From Streptomyces sp. TLI_171 (GTDB taxonomy: Bacteria > Actinomycetota > Actinomycetes > Streptomycetales > Streptomycetaceae), in the NCBI RefSeq assembly GCF_003610255.1, contig NZ_RAPS01000001.1, positions 1,178,001 through 1,242,000 on the forward strand: DNA of 64,000 nucleotides. The letters run 5' to 3'. Shown here one piece after another: positions 24,117 through 32,062 of the stretch. A program made the translations under genes and the position numbers. The notes beneath the pieces were generated by a model. The model saw only the letters and a program-made list of their open reading frames with translations. It searched no databases and was not told the DNA's origin. Within the stretch, counting starts at the first letter, position 1. Every line of letters begins with the position of its first letter.

Positions 24117-25391
24117 CTACTCGGCGTGCAGCACCGCCCGGACCGGACCGGCCGGGTGCACGGTGATCGCGAACCCGGCCCCGGCGGGGGCGTCGCGGAT
24201 CTCGGCGCGGTACGCGGGCAGCAGTTCCTCCAGCAGCAGCGTCATCTCGCGGACGGCGAACTGCGCGCCCAGGCAGGCGCGCGGGCCCAGCCCGAACGGA
24301 TAGTACGCGCCGGGGGCGGGGCGGCGTTCGGCGTCCAGGAAGCGCTGCGGGCGGAACGCCCCGGGGTCGGGCCAGAGCGCGGGGTCGCGGTGGGTCAGGT
24401 ACGGGGAGACCAGCAGGGTGGTGCCGGCCTCGATCGGGTGGCCGGCGAGGGTGTCGGCCTCGGCGGCCTGCCGGGGCATCAGCCAGGCGACGGGGTAGAG
24501 CCGGAGCGTCTCGTCGATCAGCGCCCGGATCGCTGCGGCCCGCGCCCCGGAGCCGGCCGGGCCCGCGGCCAGTGCCCACTCGCGCTGTTCGGGGTGCGCG
24601 TCGAGCAGCAGGAACAGCCAGCTGAGCGTGGTGGCGGTGGTCTCGTAGCCGGCGACCACCAGAGTCATCAGCTCGTCGCGGACCAAGCGCTCGGTGTAGT
24701 CCGGGAGTTCGGCCGCGGCACGGAGCAGCGCCCGGAGCAGGGCGGGCTCCTCCGTCTGCCCGGCCAGGGCGATGGCGTGCGCGGCGGCCAGGTCGGCCAG
24801 CTCGTTGGCCTCGCCGAAGTCGGCGGCGCGTTCGCCGGTCGCGGCGGCGAACGCGGGGATCTGCGCGAGGCTGTCCCCGGCGGTGATCAGCCGGTGGTGG
24901 GTGGCGCGGTCGAGCGGGTGCGCGGTGAGCGAGCGCCAGATCGCCTCCAGCGAGAACCGGCGCAGGTCGGCGTCGATCTCCCGGACCTCGCCGGCCCGGG
25001 CGGCGGCATGCCAGCGCTCGGCGGTGGCGGCGACCGCGGCCCGGATCTGCGGCTCGTGGGCGCGGATCCCCCGGCCGGTGAACTGCGGTTGCAGCACCTT
25101 GCGTTGACGCCGCCAGGGCTCGCCGGACGCGCACAGCAGCCCGTCGCCGAGGAGGGCCTTCGCCCGGTGGCCGTGCTTGACGTAGCTGTCGGGGTGCCTG
25201 GCCAGCACGTGCTGGACCTGTTCGGCGCCGGTGACCAGCACGATCCGCCGCTCGCCGAGCCGGAACCCGGCGACGGGGCCCAGCTGTTGGGCGGACGTGA
25301 GCAGGTCGACCAGTTGTCCGCCGCCGGCCCGCCAGTCCGCCAGGCGGGCAGGGTCGAGTTCGGGAAGGGTGCTGGTGGCTGCCGTGGCCAA
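24117..25391 (-). CDS. cytochrome P450
   Basis: A 424-residue soluble cytochrome P450. I-helix oxygen-binding motif AGYETTATTL (about 250), K-helix ETLRLYP, PERF-type region FRPQRFLD and the haem loop FGLGPRACLG with the cysteine ligand near residue 365. The AGYETT and FGLGPRACLG forms are of the CYP102/CYP4-like branch rather than the usual actinobacterial FGxGxHxCLG, so fatty-acid or terpenoid-like substrates are plausible. It depends on ferredoxin and reductase encoded elsewhere, as none is adjacent. The SDR gene follows on the same strand. Confidence 0.92.
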   Translation of the reverse strand: MATAATSTLPELDPARLADWRAGGGQLVDLLTSAQQLGPVAGFRLGERRIVLVTGAEQVQHVLARHPDSYVKHGHRAKALLGDGLLCASGEPWRRQRKVLQPQFTGRGIRAHEPQIRAAVAATAERWHAAARAGEVREIDADLRRFSLEAIWRSLTAHPLDRATHHRLITAGDSLAQIPAFAAATGERAADFGEANELADLAAAHAIALAGQTEEPALLRALLRAAAELPDYTERLVRDELMTLVVAGYETTATTLSWLFLLLDAHPEQREWALAAGPAGSGARAAAIRALIDETLRLYPVAWLMPRQAAEADTLAGHPIEAGTTLLVSPYLTHRDPALWPDPGAFRPQRFLDAERRPAPGAYYPFGLGPRACLGAQFAVREMTLLLEELLPAYRAEIRDAPAGAGFAITVHPAGPVRAVLHAE

Positions 25392-25477
25392 GGCGGTCTC
25401 CTGCGGGGTGGGCTCGACTGCGCCGTCCGGACGTCCACCACCCTAACGGAGGGTGTGGGTGCGGTTCCGATCCGCTG

Positions 25478-27067
25478 TCAGCCGGCCGGCCCGGAGCGTG
25501 GGATTCCGGCCAGGTCGAGCAGCTCGTGCAGCCGACGGTCCGTCAGGTGAGGGCTGGCGGCCGCTCCTTCGAGCAGTCCCAGGTCGGCATCCGGGCCGGT
25601 TTCCGGGTCGGTTTCCGAGTCGGCTTCCGGGCCGGTGAGCAGTGCCGCCACCCGGTCGGCGGGGAGTCGGGGGTTGGCGGCGGCGGCCCGGCGCACACCC
25701 GGGTCCGGGTCGGCCAGCAGCGTCTCCAGGTCTCCGCCGAACTCGGGATCGGCAGCGGCCAGTTCGCGCACCGCCGGGTCGGCGTCGGTGGCGAGTCCGG
25801 GCGGCAGCCCGGTGCGCGGGAAGGCCGGGCGAAGCCGCAACCGGCTTCGGTGCGCCGGTAGTTGGGCGTACGCCTCCAGCAGCAGGGTGGGCGGCGCATC
25901 GGGGTGGTGCAGGGCGAGTCGCAGCCGCACCTCGCGGTCCGGGTCGGCGGCCAGGCGCTGCACGGTGGCGGCGTCCAGCCGGGGGCTGATCGCGGCGGCC
26001 CGGCGCAGCACCGCCTCCGGGGACGCGGCGCAGGCGTGGTACCAGTCCAGGCCCGGGTCGTCGACGGGTTCGGCCATCGGCCACGGCAGGTCGGCGACCG
26101 AGGCGCCGAACAACCCGAAGACCGCCGCGGCCCGGCCCCGGGTGCGCGGAGCGGGCAGGAGCTCGGCGCAGCGGCGCACGCCTTCGTCCGGGTCGGCGGC
26201 CAGGACGGCCAGCAAGTCGGCTTCCACGTCGGGCCGTTCGGCGATCCTGCGGCGGACGGCCGGGTCCGGGTCGGCGGCCAGCCGGCGGACGGCGTGCGGC
26301 GGCAGGTACGGGTTGCGGACCAGCCCGGCCAGGTGGGTGCGCTCGGTGATCAGGGTGTCGAGCAGCTCGTCGGGGAGCGCGGACGCCCAGCAGTGGGTGA
26401 CCTGGTTGCGCGGGCTGTTCTCGGTGTACTGCGTCCCGAGCTCCGCCAGGTCGGGGTGGGCGTTGCGGTGGGCCTTCGCCCGGACTTCCGGGTCCGGGTC
26501 GGCGAGCAGCGCGGCCCGCTGGTCCTCGCCGAGCTCGGTCCAGTAGGTGCAGGCGAAGGCCCGCAGGGCGGGTTCGGGGTGGTCGACCAGGCGGCGGCGG
26601 TGTCCCACGAGGTGTCCGGAGGTGACCAGTTCCTCGGCGATCTCCTTGGGCAGCAGCATCATGGTCTCGCGCTGGGCGGTGCCGAGCAGCACCAGGTCCA
26701 CCACGTCGTCGGGCAGTTGGACGGCGCGTGCGGTCCCCTGACGGAACGGCCGCGCGGAGACCAGCGCGGCCGCCACCAGGTCTTCCGGGTCGCGGATCAC
26801 CTGCCGGCACTGGTCGGCGGTCAGGTGCAGGTTGCGGGCGACCGCGCTGCGCTCCCGGCGGTCGCCCGTGCGCAGTGTCCGCTGGACGAACTCGGCCGGC
26901 AGCGGCCTCCGTTGGAGCACCTCGCGGGCATCCGCGGCCGCCGGGGCGAGCAGCCGGGTGAGCACCTCCGTCCCGGCCCGGGGGTTGGCGGCGACGCCGC
27001 GCAGCAGTGCGGTGGCCCGCTCCTCGGTGATCGTCACCACGTCATGGTCGCACCCGCCGGGCCTCAC
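25478..27067 (-). CDS. leucine-rich-repeat-variant / HEAT-like repeat protein
   Basis: A 529-residue alpha-helical solenoid. More than ten degenerate repeats of about 24 residues follow the pattern LA-x-DPD-x2-VR-x2-A-x3-P-x-(L/P), for example LLADPDPEVRAKAHRN, LAADPDPAVRRRIAER and LLADPDPGVRRAAAAN. This is the leucine-rich repeat variant (LRV) type seen in many actinomycete genomes. No signal peptide or catalytic domain is seen, so it is probably a cytosolic scaffold. Starts are uncertain: GTG 27067, or GTG codons at 27040 and 27037. It is downstream of no clear partner. Confidence 0.8.
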   Translation of the reverse strand: MRPGGCDHDVVTITEERATALLRGVAANPRAGTEVLTRLLAPAAADAREVLQRRPLPAEFVQRTLRTGDRRERSAVARNLHLTADQCRQVIRDPEDLVAAALVSARPFRQGTARAVQLPDDVVDLVLLGTAQRETMMLLPKEIAEELVTSGHLVGHRRRLVDHPEPALRAFACTYWTELGEDQRAALLADPDPEVRAKAHRNAHPDLAELGTQYTENSPRNQVTHCWASALPDELLDTLITERTHLAGLVRNPYLPPHAVRRLAADPDPAVRRRIAERPDVEADLLAVLAADPDEGVRRCAELLPAPRTRGRAAAVFGLFGASVADLPWPMAEPVDDPGLDWYHACAASPEAVLRRAAAISPRLDAATVQRLAADPDREVRLRLALHHPDAPPTLLLEAYAQLPAHRSRLRLRPAFPRTGLPPGLATDADPAVRELAAADPEFGGDLETLLADPDPGVRRAAAANPRLPADRVAALLTGPEADSETDPETGPDADLGLLEGAAASPHLTDRRLHELLDLAGIPRSGPAG

Positions 27068-27214
27068 CCCACGGCGGCCCGGACGGTCAGCGTCCCGGCA
27101 CCCGTGTCGGGTTGGGCCTCGGCGCGCCGAGCGGCACCGTCCGCGAGCGGTCGCGGTGTCCGGCGGGGAGGCCGCCGAGACGGGCAGGCCGAGGGTGCCG
27201 AAGTGTGCGGCGAA

Positions 27215-27622
27215 TCAGGCCGGCTCGTACTCGAAGGTGTAGGGGAAGGCCTGCTCGCCGGCCCGGCAGGTGTACTCGCCGGAGCCGCGCAGGCCGGTCA
27301 GCGCGCCGGTGCCGGTGCCGGGGACCACGGTGAAGGTGCAGGTCACGGTGCCGTCCTCGTGGAAGGCTCCGTGCTCCTCCAGCACGAAGGTGCCTTCGCG
27401 GCCGTCGAGGCGGCCGGTGAGCAGCTCCAGGCCGGTGAACACGCCGGTCGTCGCGCCGGTGTAGACGATGTTGTAGTCGCAGTCGGTGCGGGCGGCCTCG
27501 ATACCGCCGGTGAAGGTGTTGGCGACGGTGGCGTGGGAGAGCTTCGGGCCGTCCTCGACCGCCCGGATCTCCTCCTCCTTCCAGTCCGCGTAGCTGATGC
27601 TGCCGGTGGTCCGCACGGGCAT
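27215..27622 (-). CDS. DUF3224 domain protein
   Basis: A 135-residue DUF3224 protein, a small beta-barrel family that usually carries a VYTGATTGVFTGLELLTGRLDGREGTFVLEEHG core, as here, and ends in GSGEYTCRAGEQAFPYTFEYE. Function is unknown; the barrel resembles allene-oxide-cyclase-like folds (inference). ATG 27622 has GGAAGG six bases upstream. It is divergent from a WYL/HTH regulator, with a perfect palindrome between, and is its probable target. Confidence 0.88.
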   Translation of the reverse strand: MPVRTTGSISYADWKEEEIRAVEDGPKLSHATVANTFTGGIEAARTDCDYNIVYTGATTGVFTGLELLTGRLDGREGTFVLEEHGAFHEDGTVTCTFTVVPGTGTGALTGLRGSGEYTCRAGEQAFPYTFEYEPA

Positions 27623-27687
27623 GGGTGTCCTTCCGGAGGGGAGCTCGCGCTGTGCCGCGTGCTCCGGTGGGACCAGCCTGGCGGCGG

Positions 27688-27710
27688 TACCTGACACCTT
27701 CTGTCAGGTA
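27688..27710. promoter_or_regulatory. palindromic operator between DUF3224 gene and WYL regulator
   Basis: TACCTGACA-CCTTC-TGTCAGGTA, a perfect 9-5-9 inverted repeat 18 bases upstream of the regulator start and 66 bases upstream of the DUF3224 start. Symmetry and position mark it as the binding site for the WYL regulator. Confidence 0.8.
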
Positions 27711-27727
27711 TCGGGGACAATTCCCGC

Positions 27728-28699
27728 ATGCGCGCCGACCGTCTCCTCGCCCTGCTCCTGCTGCTGCAGAACCGCGGCCGGATGACCGCCGCCGAACTGG
27801 CGACCGAGCTGGAGGTGTCCGTGCGCACCGTCCACCGGGACGTGGAGGCGCTCGGCGCCGCGGGCGTGCCGGTGCTCGCCGAACGCGGCCCGACCGGCGG
27901 ATACCGGCTGATGGACGGCTACCGCACCCGGCTCACCGGCCTCACCGCGGGCGAGGCGGGCGCCCTGTTCTTCGCCGGACTGCCCGGCCCGGCCCGGGAG
28001 TTGGGGCTGGGCACGCTGCTCGCCACCGCCGAACTGAAGGTCCGGGCCGCGCTGCCGGCCGAACTCGCCGAGAGCACGCGGCAGTTGCAGGAACGCTTCC
28101 ACCTGGACCCGGCGTCCTGGTTCCACGACCCCGATCCCGTGCCGCTGCTCACCGCGGTCGCCCGCGCGGTCTGGGAGCAGCAGGTGCTGGACGTCCACTA
28201 CCGGCGCTGGCGCGGCGAGGTGCAGCGCGAACTACGGCCGCTGGGAATGGTGTTGAAGGCAGGCATCTGGTACCTGGCCGCGTCCGCCGACGACCAGGTC
28301 CGCACCTACCGGGTCTCCCGTCTGCTGTCCGCCGAGCCCACCGGCGCACACTTCGAACGACCCCCCGGATTCGACCTGGCGGCCCACTGGTCGGAGTTCG
28401 CCCGCCGGCTGGCGGCCTCCCTGCACCAGGACACCGCCGAGGTGCGGGTCTCCCCCCGCGCGTTCCGCATGCTGCCGATGCAGTTCGGCTCGGCCGGCGC
28501 CCGGGCGGTCGCGAGCGCCGGCCCGCCGGACGCCGACGGCTGGGTACGGGTGCTGCTCCCGGTCGAGTCGGAGCCGGTGGCGGTCAGCGACCTGCTCCGG
28601 CTCGGCGCGGACGCGGACGTCCTCGGCCCGCCCTCGCTGCGCGCCGCCGTGGCGGAAGCCGTGGCCGCCCTCCACCACCGCTACACGCGGACGCCCTGA
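27728..28699 (+). CDS. HTH-WYL transcriptional regulator (YafY/YobV type)
   Basis: A 323-residue regulator: an N-terminal HTH_11 winged helix (RADRLLALLLLLQNRGRMTAAELATELEVSVRTVHRDVEALGAAG, about 2-50), a WYL ligand-binding domain starting near residue 140 (VLDVHYRRWRGEVQRELRPLGMVLKAGIWYLAAS) and a WCX-type C-terminal domain. The family controls stress, catabolic and detoxification genes and senses nucleic acid or small ligands. Here it is divergent from DUF3224 with a perfect palindrome between. Confidence 0.9.
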   Translation: MRADRLLALLLLLQNRGRMTAAELATELEVSVRTVHRDVEALGAAGVPVLAERGPTGGYRLMDGYRTRLTGLTAGEAGALFFAGLPGPARELGLGTLLATAELKVRAALPAELAESTRQLQERFHLDPASWFHDPDPVPLLTAVARAVWEQQVLDVHYRRWRGEVQRELRPLGMVLKAGIWYLAASADDQVRTYRVSRLLSAEPTGAHFERPPGFDLAAHWSEFARRLAASLHQDTAEVRVSPRAFRMLPMQFGSAGARAVASAGPPDADGWVRVLLPVESEPVAVSDLLRLGADADVLGPPSLRAAVAEAVAALHHRYTRTP

Positions 28700-28843
28700 A
28701 CGCGGCCCAGCCCACCCGACACGTCCCACCCGGCGCGTCCCACCCGACACGTCCCACCCGGCGCGTCCCGCCCAGCACGTCCGCCCCGCCGACCACGGGA
28801 TATTCGGGTGCAGTCGGCCGGGCGGCCCGCTAGCGTGGCGGGC

Positions 28844-28897
28844 ATGAAGCGCGCTGCCATGCTGACGACGACGCCGGAGAGTGTCCCGGCGCGCTGA
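28844..28897 (+). CDS. threonine-rich leader peptide of thrS attenuator
   Basis: A 17-codon frame, MKRAAMLTTTPESVPAR, with three consecutive ACG threonine codons at 28865-28873, lies just upstream of a hairpin and then a threonyl-tRNA synthetase gene. Low charged tRNA-Thr would stall the ribosome on these codons. TAGCGT at 28831-28836 is a plausible -10, placing the transcript start at or near the ATG, so the peptide may be leaderless. No good ribosome site precedes it, which fits that view. A tripled codon for the amino acid of the downstream synthetase is hard to explain by chance. Confidence 0.65.
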   Translation: MKRAAMLTTTPESVPAR

Positions 28898-28912
28898 CTG
28901 CTGTTCATCACC

Positions 28913-28942
28913 GAAGCCCCGGGGCCGAGCGCCCGGGGCTTC
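28913..28942 (+). terminator. attenuator hairpin upstream of thrS
   Basis: GAAGCCCCGGG (28913-28923) pairs perfectly with CCCGGGGCTTC (28932-28942), 11 bp with an 8-base loop. It lies 15 bases past the leader-peptide stop and 55 bases before the synthetase start, the place of a transcription attenuator. GTCCCGG (28883-28889), just after the Thr codons, can pair with CCGGGGC (28919-28925) as a competing antiterminator. Confidence 0.65.
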
Positions 28943-28997
28943 TCGCGTGTGCGTGGCCGGCGGCGACTCGTCCCCTCACCTCCTCGAGGAGACCGCC

Positions 28998-30221
28998 GTG
29001 CACGACCACCGCAAGCTGGGCCGCGAGCTGGGCCTGTTCGACACCGACCCGCTGATCGGCTCCGGCCTGCCGTACTGGCTGCCGGACGGCGCCGCCGTCC
29101 GGCAGAGCCTGGAGGACTTCGTCCGCACCCTGGAGCGGCGGGCCGGCTACCGGCACGTGTACTCGCCGGTGCTGGGAAAACGCGAGCTGTACGAGATCTC
29201 GGGGCACTGGGCGCACTACCGGGACGACATGTTCCCGCCGCTGGAGATGGGCGGCGACGCGGACGCCGAGCAGCTGGTGCTGCGACCGAGCCTGTGCCCG
29301 CACCATGCGGTGATGTTCCGCTCGCGCTCCCGCTCGTACCGCGAACTTCCGCTTCGGATGGCCGAGTTGGGCGGCATGTACCGCTCCGAGCGGTCCGGTG
29401 TGCTGGGCGGGCTGACCAGGGTGCGGGCGATCCAGCTGAACGACGCGCACCTGTTCTGCACCCTCGACCAGGTCGCCGGGGAGGCCCGCGGCGCCCTGGA
29501 GCTGATCGCGGTCGCGTACCGGGCGATGGGCATCGTTCCGGCCCGCTACCGGCTGTCGCTGCCGGGCGGCTCCGGCAAGTACGCGGCCCGGCCGGAACTG
29601 TGGGAACGGGCGACCGCGATCCTGGTGCGGGTGCTGGAGGAGCTGGGCGTGGAGTACGAGGAGGGCGCCGGCGAGGCGGCGTTCTACGGGCCGAAGATCG
29701 ACGTCCAGGTGGCGGACAGCGCGGGCCGCGAGTCCACCCTCTCCACCGTGCAGGTCGACTTCCACCAGCCCGAGCAGTTCGACCTGCACTACATCGGCCC
29801 GGACGGGGCGCGGCACCGGCCGGTGATGGTGCACCGTTCGATCGTCGGCAGCGTGGAGCGCGCCGTGGCCCACCTGATCGAGCTGCACGGCGGGGCGTTC
29901 CCGGCCTGGCTCGCCCCCGTCCAGCTGGCGGTCCTCCCGCTCGGCGAGGAGCAGGCGGACGCGGCCCGGGAGCTGGCCGACCGCTGCCGGCAGCTCGACC
30001 TGCGCGCGGAGGTGCTCGGACCGGAACGCGGCACCCTGGCCGCCCGGGTCCGGGACGCCCGCCTCGCCCCCTACCAGGCGGTGCTCGGCCCGCGCGAGGC
30101 CGCCGACGGAACCCTGGCGGTGCGGCTGCGGGACGGCCGCCGGCTCGACCCGCTGCCGGTCGGCGAGGTGCTCGACCGGATCGCGGCCCGGGTCCGGGAG
30201 CACACCGTCGACCTGTGGTGA
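28998..30221 (+). CDS. thrS: threonyl-tRNA synthetase, catalytic-core form without TGS or editing domains
   Basis: A 407-residue class II synthetase that charges tRNA-Thr. It begins at HDHRKLGRELGLF, the first residues of the catalytic domain, so the TGS and editing domains of the usual form of about 650 residues are absent. Zinc ligands are present: Cys in SLCPHHAVMF, His in NDAHLFC and His in VMVHRSIVGSVER. Motif 2 is RMAELGGMYRSERSGVLGGLTRVR and motif 3 is SIVGSVERAVAHLIE. The C-terminal anticodon-binding domain runs from about residue 305 to the end. GTG 28998 has GAGGAG six bases upstream. It is probably a second, specialised enzyme besides a housekeeping ThrRS elsewhere. Without editing it could mischarge serine. 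The upstream leader and hairpin suggest induction when threonyl-tRNA is short. Confidence 0.88.
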   Translation: MHDHRKLGRELGLFDTDPLIGSGLPYWLPDGAAVRQSLEDFVRTLERRAGYRHVYSPVLGKRELYEISGHWAHYRDDMFPPLEMGGDADAEQLVLRPSLCPHHAVMFRSRSRSYRELPLRMAELGGMYRSERSGVLGGLTRVRAIQLNDAHLFCTLDQVAGEARGALELIAVAYRAMGIVPARYRLSLPGGSGKYAARPELWERATAILVRVLEELGVEYEEGAGEAAFYGPKIDVQVADSAGRESTLSTVQVDFHQPEQFDLHYIGPDGARHRPVMVHRSIVGSVERAVAHLIELHGGAFPAWLAPVQLAVLPLGEEQADAARELADRCRQLDLRAEVLGPERGTLAARVRDARLAPYQAVLGPREAADGTLAVRLRDGRRLDPLPVGEVLDRIAARVREHTVDLW

Positions 30222-30465
30222 CGCGTCCGCCGGGCGTGTCCCGGGTCACCCCGACCGCGTGACGGTCACCACCCCGCCGCGCGGCCGGACGGCGCCCTAG
30301 ACCGGCCGGGGGAGCGCCGCCGGGTGCCCGCCCGGCCTTGCGCCACTGGCGCTCGGCGGCGCCCCAACCCCCGTTTATGCAGGGCTTATCCACCGGCAGG
30401 GCGGTCTCCGGGCGGCCCGTTCGGCCCTCGTCCGGGGGACCTTCGGCGTGGCATACTCCGATTCC

Positions 30466-31104
30466 ATGACCGGCATTCACGCGACCAAGGCCCTGCGGGG
30501 CGCGGTGTTCACCGCGCTCGCCGTGCCGCTGGCCGCGTTCGGCCAGGTGGCGATCACCGGCCGGGCCCTGCCGCTCACCCTGGTCGCCGCGGCCTCTGTC
30601 GCGGTCTTCGTGCTCGCGGTGCTGCTGGACGGCGCCCGCCGCCGCTTCCTGCTGCTGTCGTCGGTCCTGGTGCCGGTGGAGCTGCTGCTGAACACCGCGT
30701 TCAACCTCGGCCAGGACGCCTGTGCCCGGCCCGTCCGCGGCGTCGACCTGCTGGTCTGCGGCGGCGACTCGGTCGGCGGGTCCGAACTGTTCGCGCAGTG
30801 GACGCACAACTCGGCGGGCCTGCTGCGCCTGCTGGTGCTCGCCGTCCACCTGGCCCTGGCGGTCGCCGCCGCGGCCTGGCTGCGCCTCGCGGACGCCGCC
30901 GTCAGCGGTGTCGCCGAAGCCCTGCACGCACTGGCCCGGGCGCTGCCCGGCCCGTGGCGCGCCCTGCTGCTGGCCGTCCGGCCCGCCTGCCCCGCCGCGC
31001 TGCTGCCGCCCGCGGGCGCCGAACCGGCCGCCCGCCGCCCGCAGGACGCCGTCCACTCCCCCGCTCCCCGTCGCGGTCCGCCGCAGCCGGCCTTCGCCTG
31101 CTGA
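30466..31104 (+). CDS. hypothetical membrane protein
   Basis: A 212-residue protein with four likely transmembrane helices: AVFTALAVPLAAFGQVAI, LTLVAAASVAVFVLAVLL, FLLLSSVLVPVELLLNTAF and LLRLLVLAVHLALAVAAAAWL. Between helices 3 and 4 is an extracytoplasmic loop with two cysteines (DACARPVRG...LLVCGGDS) that could form a disulfide. The C-terminal 50 residues are a Pro/Ala-rich tail. I do not recognise a family. Start ATG 30466 follows CATACT (30452-30457), a possible -10, so the message may be leaderless. It sits before the DsbA-like/VKOR pair, which could act on its cysteines. Confidence 0.7.
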   Translation: MTGIHATKALRGAVFTALAVPLAAFGQVAITGRALPLTLVAAASVAVFVLAVLLDGARRRFLLLSSVLVPVELLLNTAFNLGQDACARPVRGVDLLVCGGDSVGGSELFAQWTHNSAGLLRLLVLAVHLALAVAAAAWLRLADAAVSGVAEALHALARALPGPWRALLLAVRPACPAALLPPAGAEPAARRPQDAVHSPAPRRGPPQPAFAC

Positions 31105-31245
31105 CGGAGCGTCACCGCACGCCTCTCCGTCACGGGCGCCGCCAGGCTCGCCCACCCCTTGACCCGCACCCCGCCGTGCCGCGCCGCCGTGCTGCCCATG
31201 CGCACGTCCGCGCGCCGCCGGGTGCAGAGGAGACGACGGATCACC

Positions 31246-32058
31246 ATGACCAGCACCCCGAAGAACCCGAAGAAGACCGCCGGCACCCACGCCACCGCCC
31301 GTGAGCGCCTGAAGCAGGCCCAGCAGGCCGAGGCCCGCGCCGTCACGCGCCGCCGCCGGATCACCGTCGGCGTCTCGGTCGCCGCCGCGGTCGCCGTGGT
31401 CGCGGGCGGCACCGCGATCGCCGTGTCAACCGCCGGCGGCGCCGACAGCTCCACCACCACCGCCGCCGTCACCCCCGCGAACACCACCGGGACCGACGGC
31501 ACCGTGATCACCTACGGCAAGGCCGACGCCCCGCACACGCTGGCCGTGTACGAGGACTTCCGCTGCCCCGTCTGCCAGGCGTTCGAGACCTCGGCCGGCC
31601 AGACCGTCCAGCAGCTCGCCGACCAGGGCCAGTACAAGATCGAGTACCACCTGGCCACGTTCCTGGACAACAACCTCGGCGGCTCGGGATCCAAGACCGC
31701 GCTGAACGCCGCGGGCGCCGCGCTCAACGAGGGCGTCGACAAGTTCAAGCAGTTCCACGACGTGCTGTACGCCAACCAGCCCGCCGAGAGCGAGGACGGC
31801 TTCGGCGACGTCAACCACCTGCTCGACCTCGCCGAGAAGGTCCCCGGCCTGAAGACCGAGGCGTTCACCAAGGCCGTCACCGAGGGCGCCTACAAGGGCT
31901 GGGCGTCCAAGGTCTCCACCGCGTTCAACAAGAGCGGCGTCTCCGGCACCCCGACCGTGAAGCTGGACGGCAAGCAGCTCTCCGTCATCGGCCAGGACGG
32001 CAAGCCACTCACCGGGGACCAGTTCACCGCCCTGGTCCAGCAGACCATCGGCGGGTGA
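31246..32058 (+). CDS. DsbA-family thioredoxin-like disulfide oxidoreductase, membrane-anchored
   Basis: A 270-residue protein with a Lys/Arg-rich cytosolic N-terminus, one transmembrane helix (ITVGVSVAAAVAVVAGGTAIAV, about 46-66), a Thr/Ala spacer and an extracytoplasmic DsbA-like domain. The active site is CPVC in VYEDFRCPVCQAFE (about 105-112) and the cis-Pro loop is SGTPTVKL near residue 240. It introduces or reshuffles disulfides in exported proteins. ATG 31246 has AGAGGAG upstream. The VKOR gene begins 4 bases after the stop, so it is the likely electron acceptor that re-oxidises it. Confidence 0.9.
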   Translation: MTSTPKNPKKTAGTHATARERLKQAQQAEARAVTRRRRITVGVSVAAAVAVVAGGTAIAVSTAGGADSSTTTAAVTPANTTGTDGTVITYGKADAPHTLAVYEDFRCPVCQAFETSAGQTVQQLADQGQYKIEYHLATFLDNNLGGSGSKTALNAAGAALNEGVDKFKQFHDVLYANQPAESEDGFGDVNHLLDLAEKVPGLKTEAFTKAVTEGAYKGWASKVSTAFNKSGVSGTPTVKLDGKQLSVIGQDGKPLTGDQFTALVQQTIGG

Positions 32059-32062
32059 CCCG

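Noticed and set aside
23294..25391. Start of a natural-product biosynthetic cluster (P450 plus SDR)
   Set aside because: No synthase, ligase or other tailoring genes lie on either side; two oxidoreductases alone do not support it.
30222..30465. Terminator or small RNA after the threonyl-tRNA synthetase gene
   Set aside because: Several G+C-rich short inverted repeats but none clean or long; no promoter-like element for an RNA.
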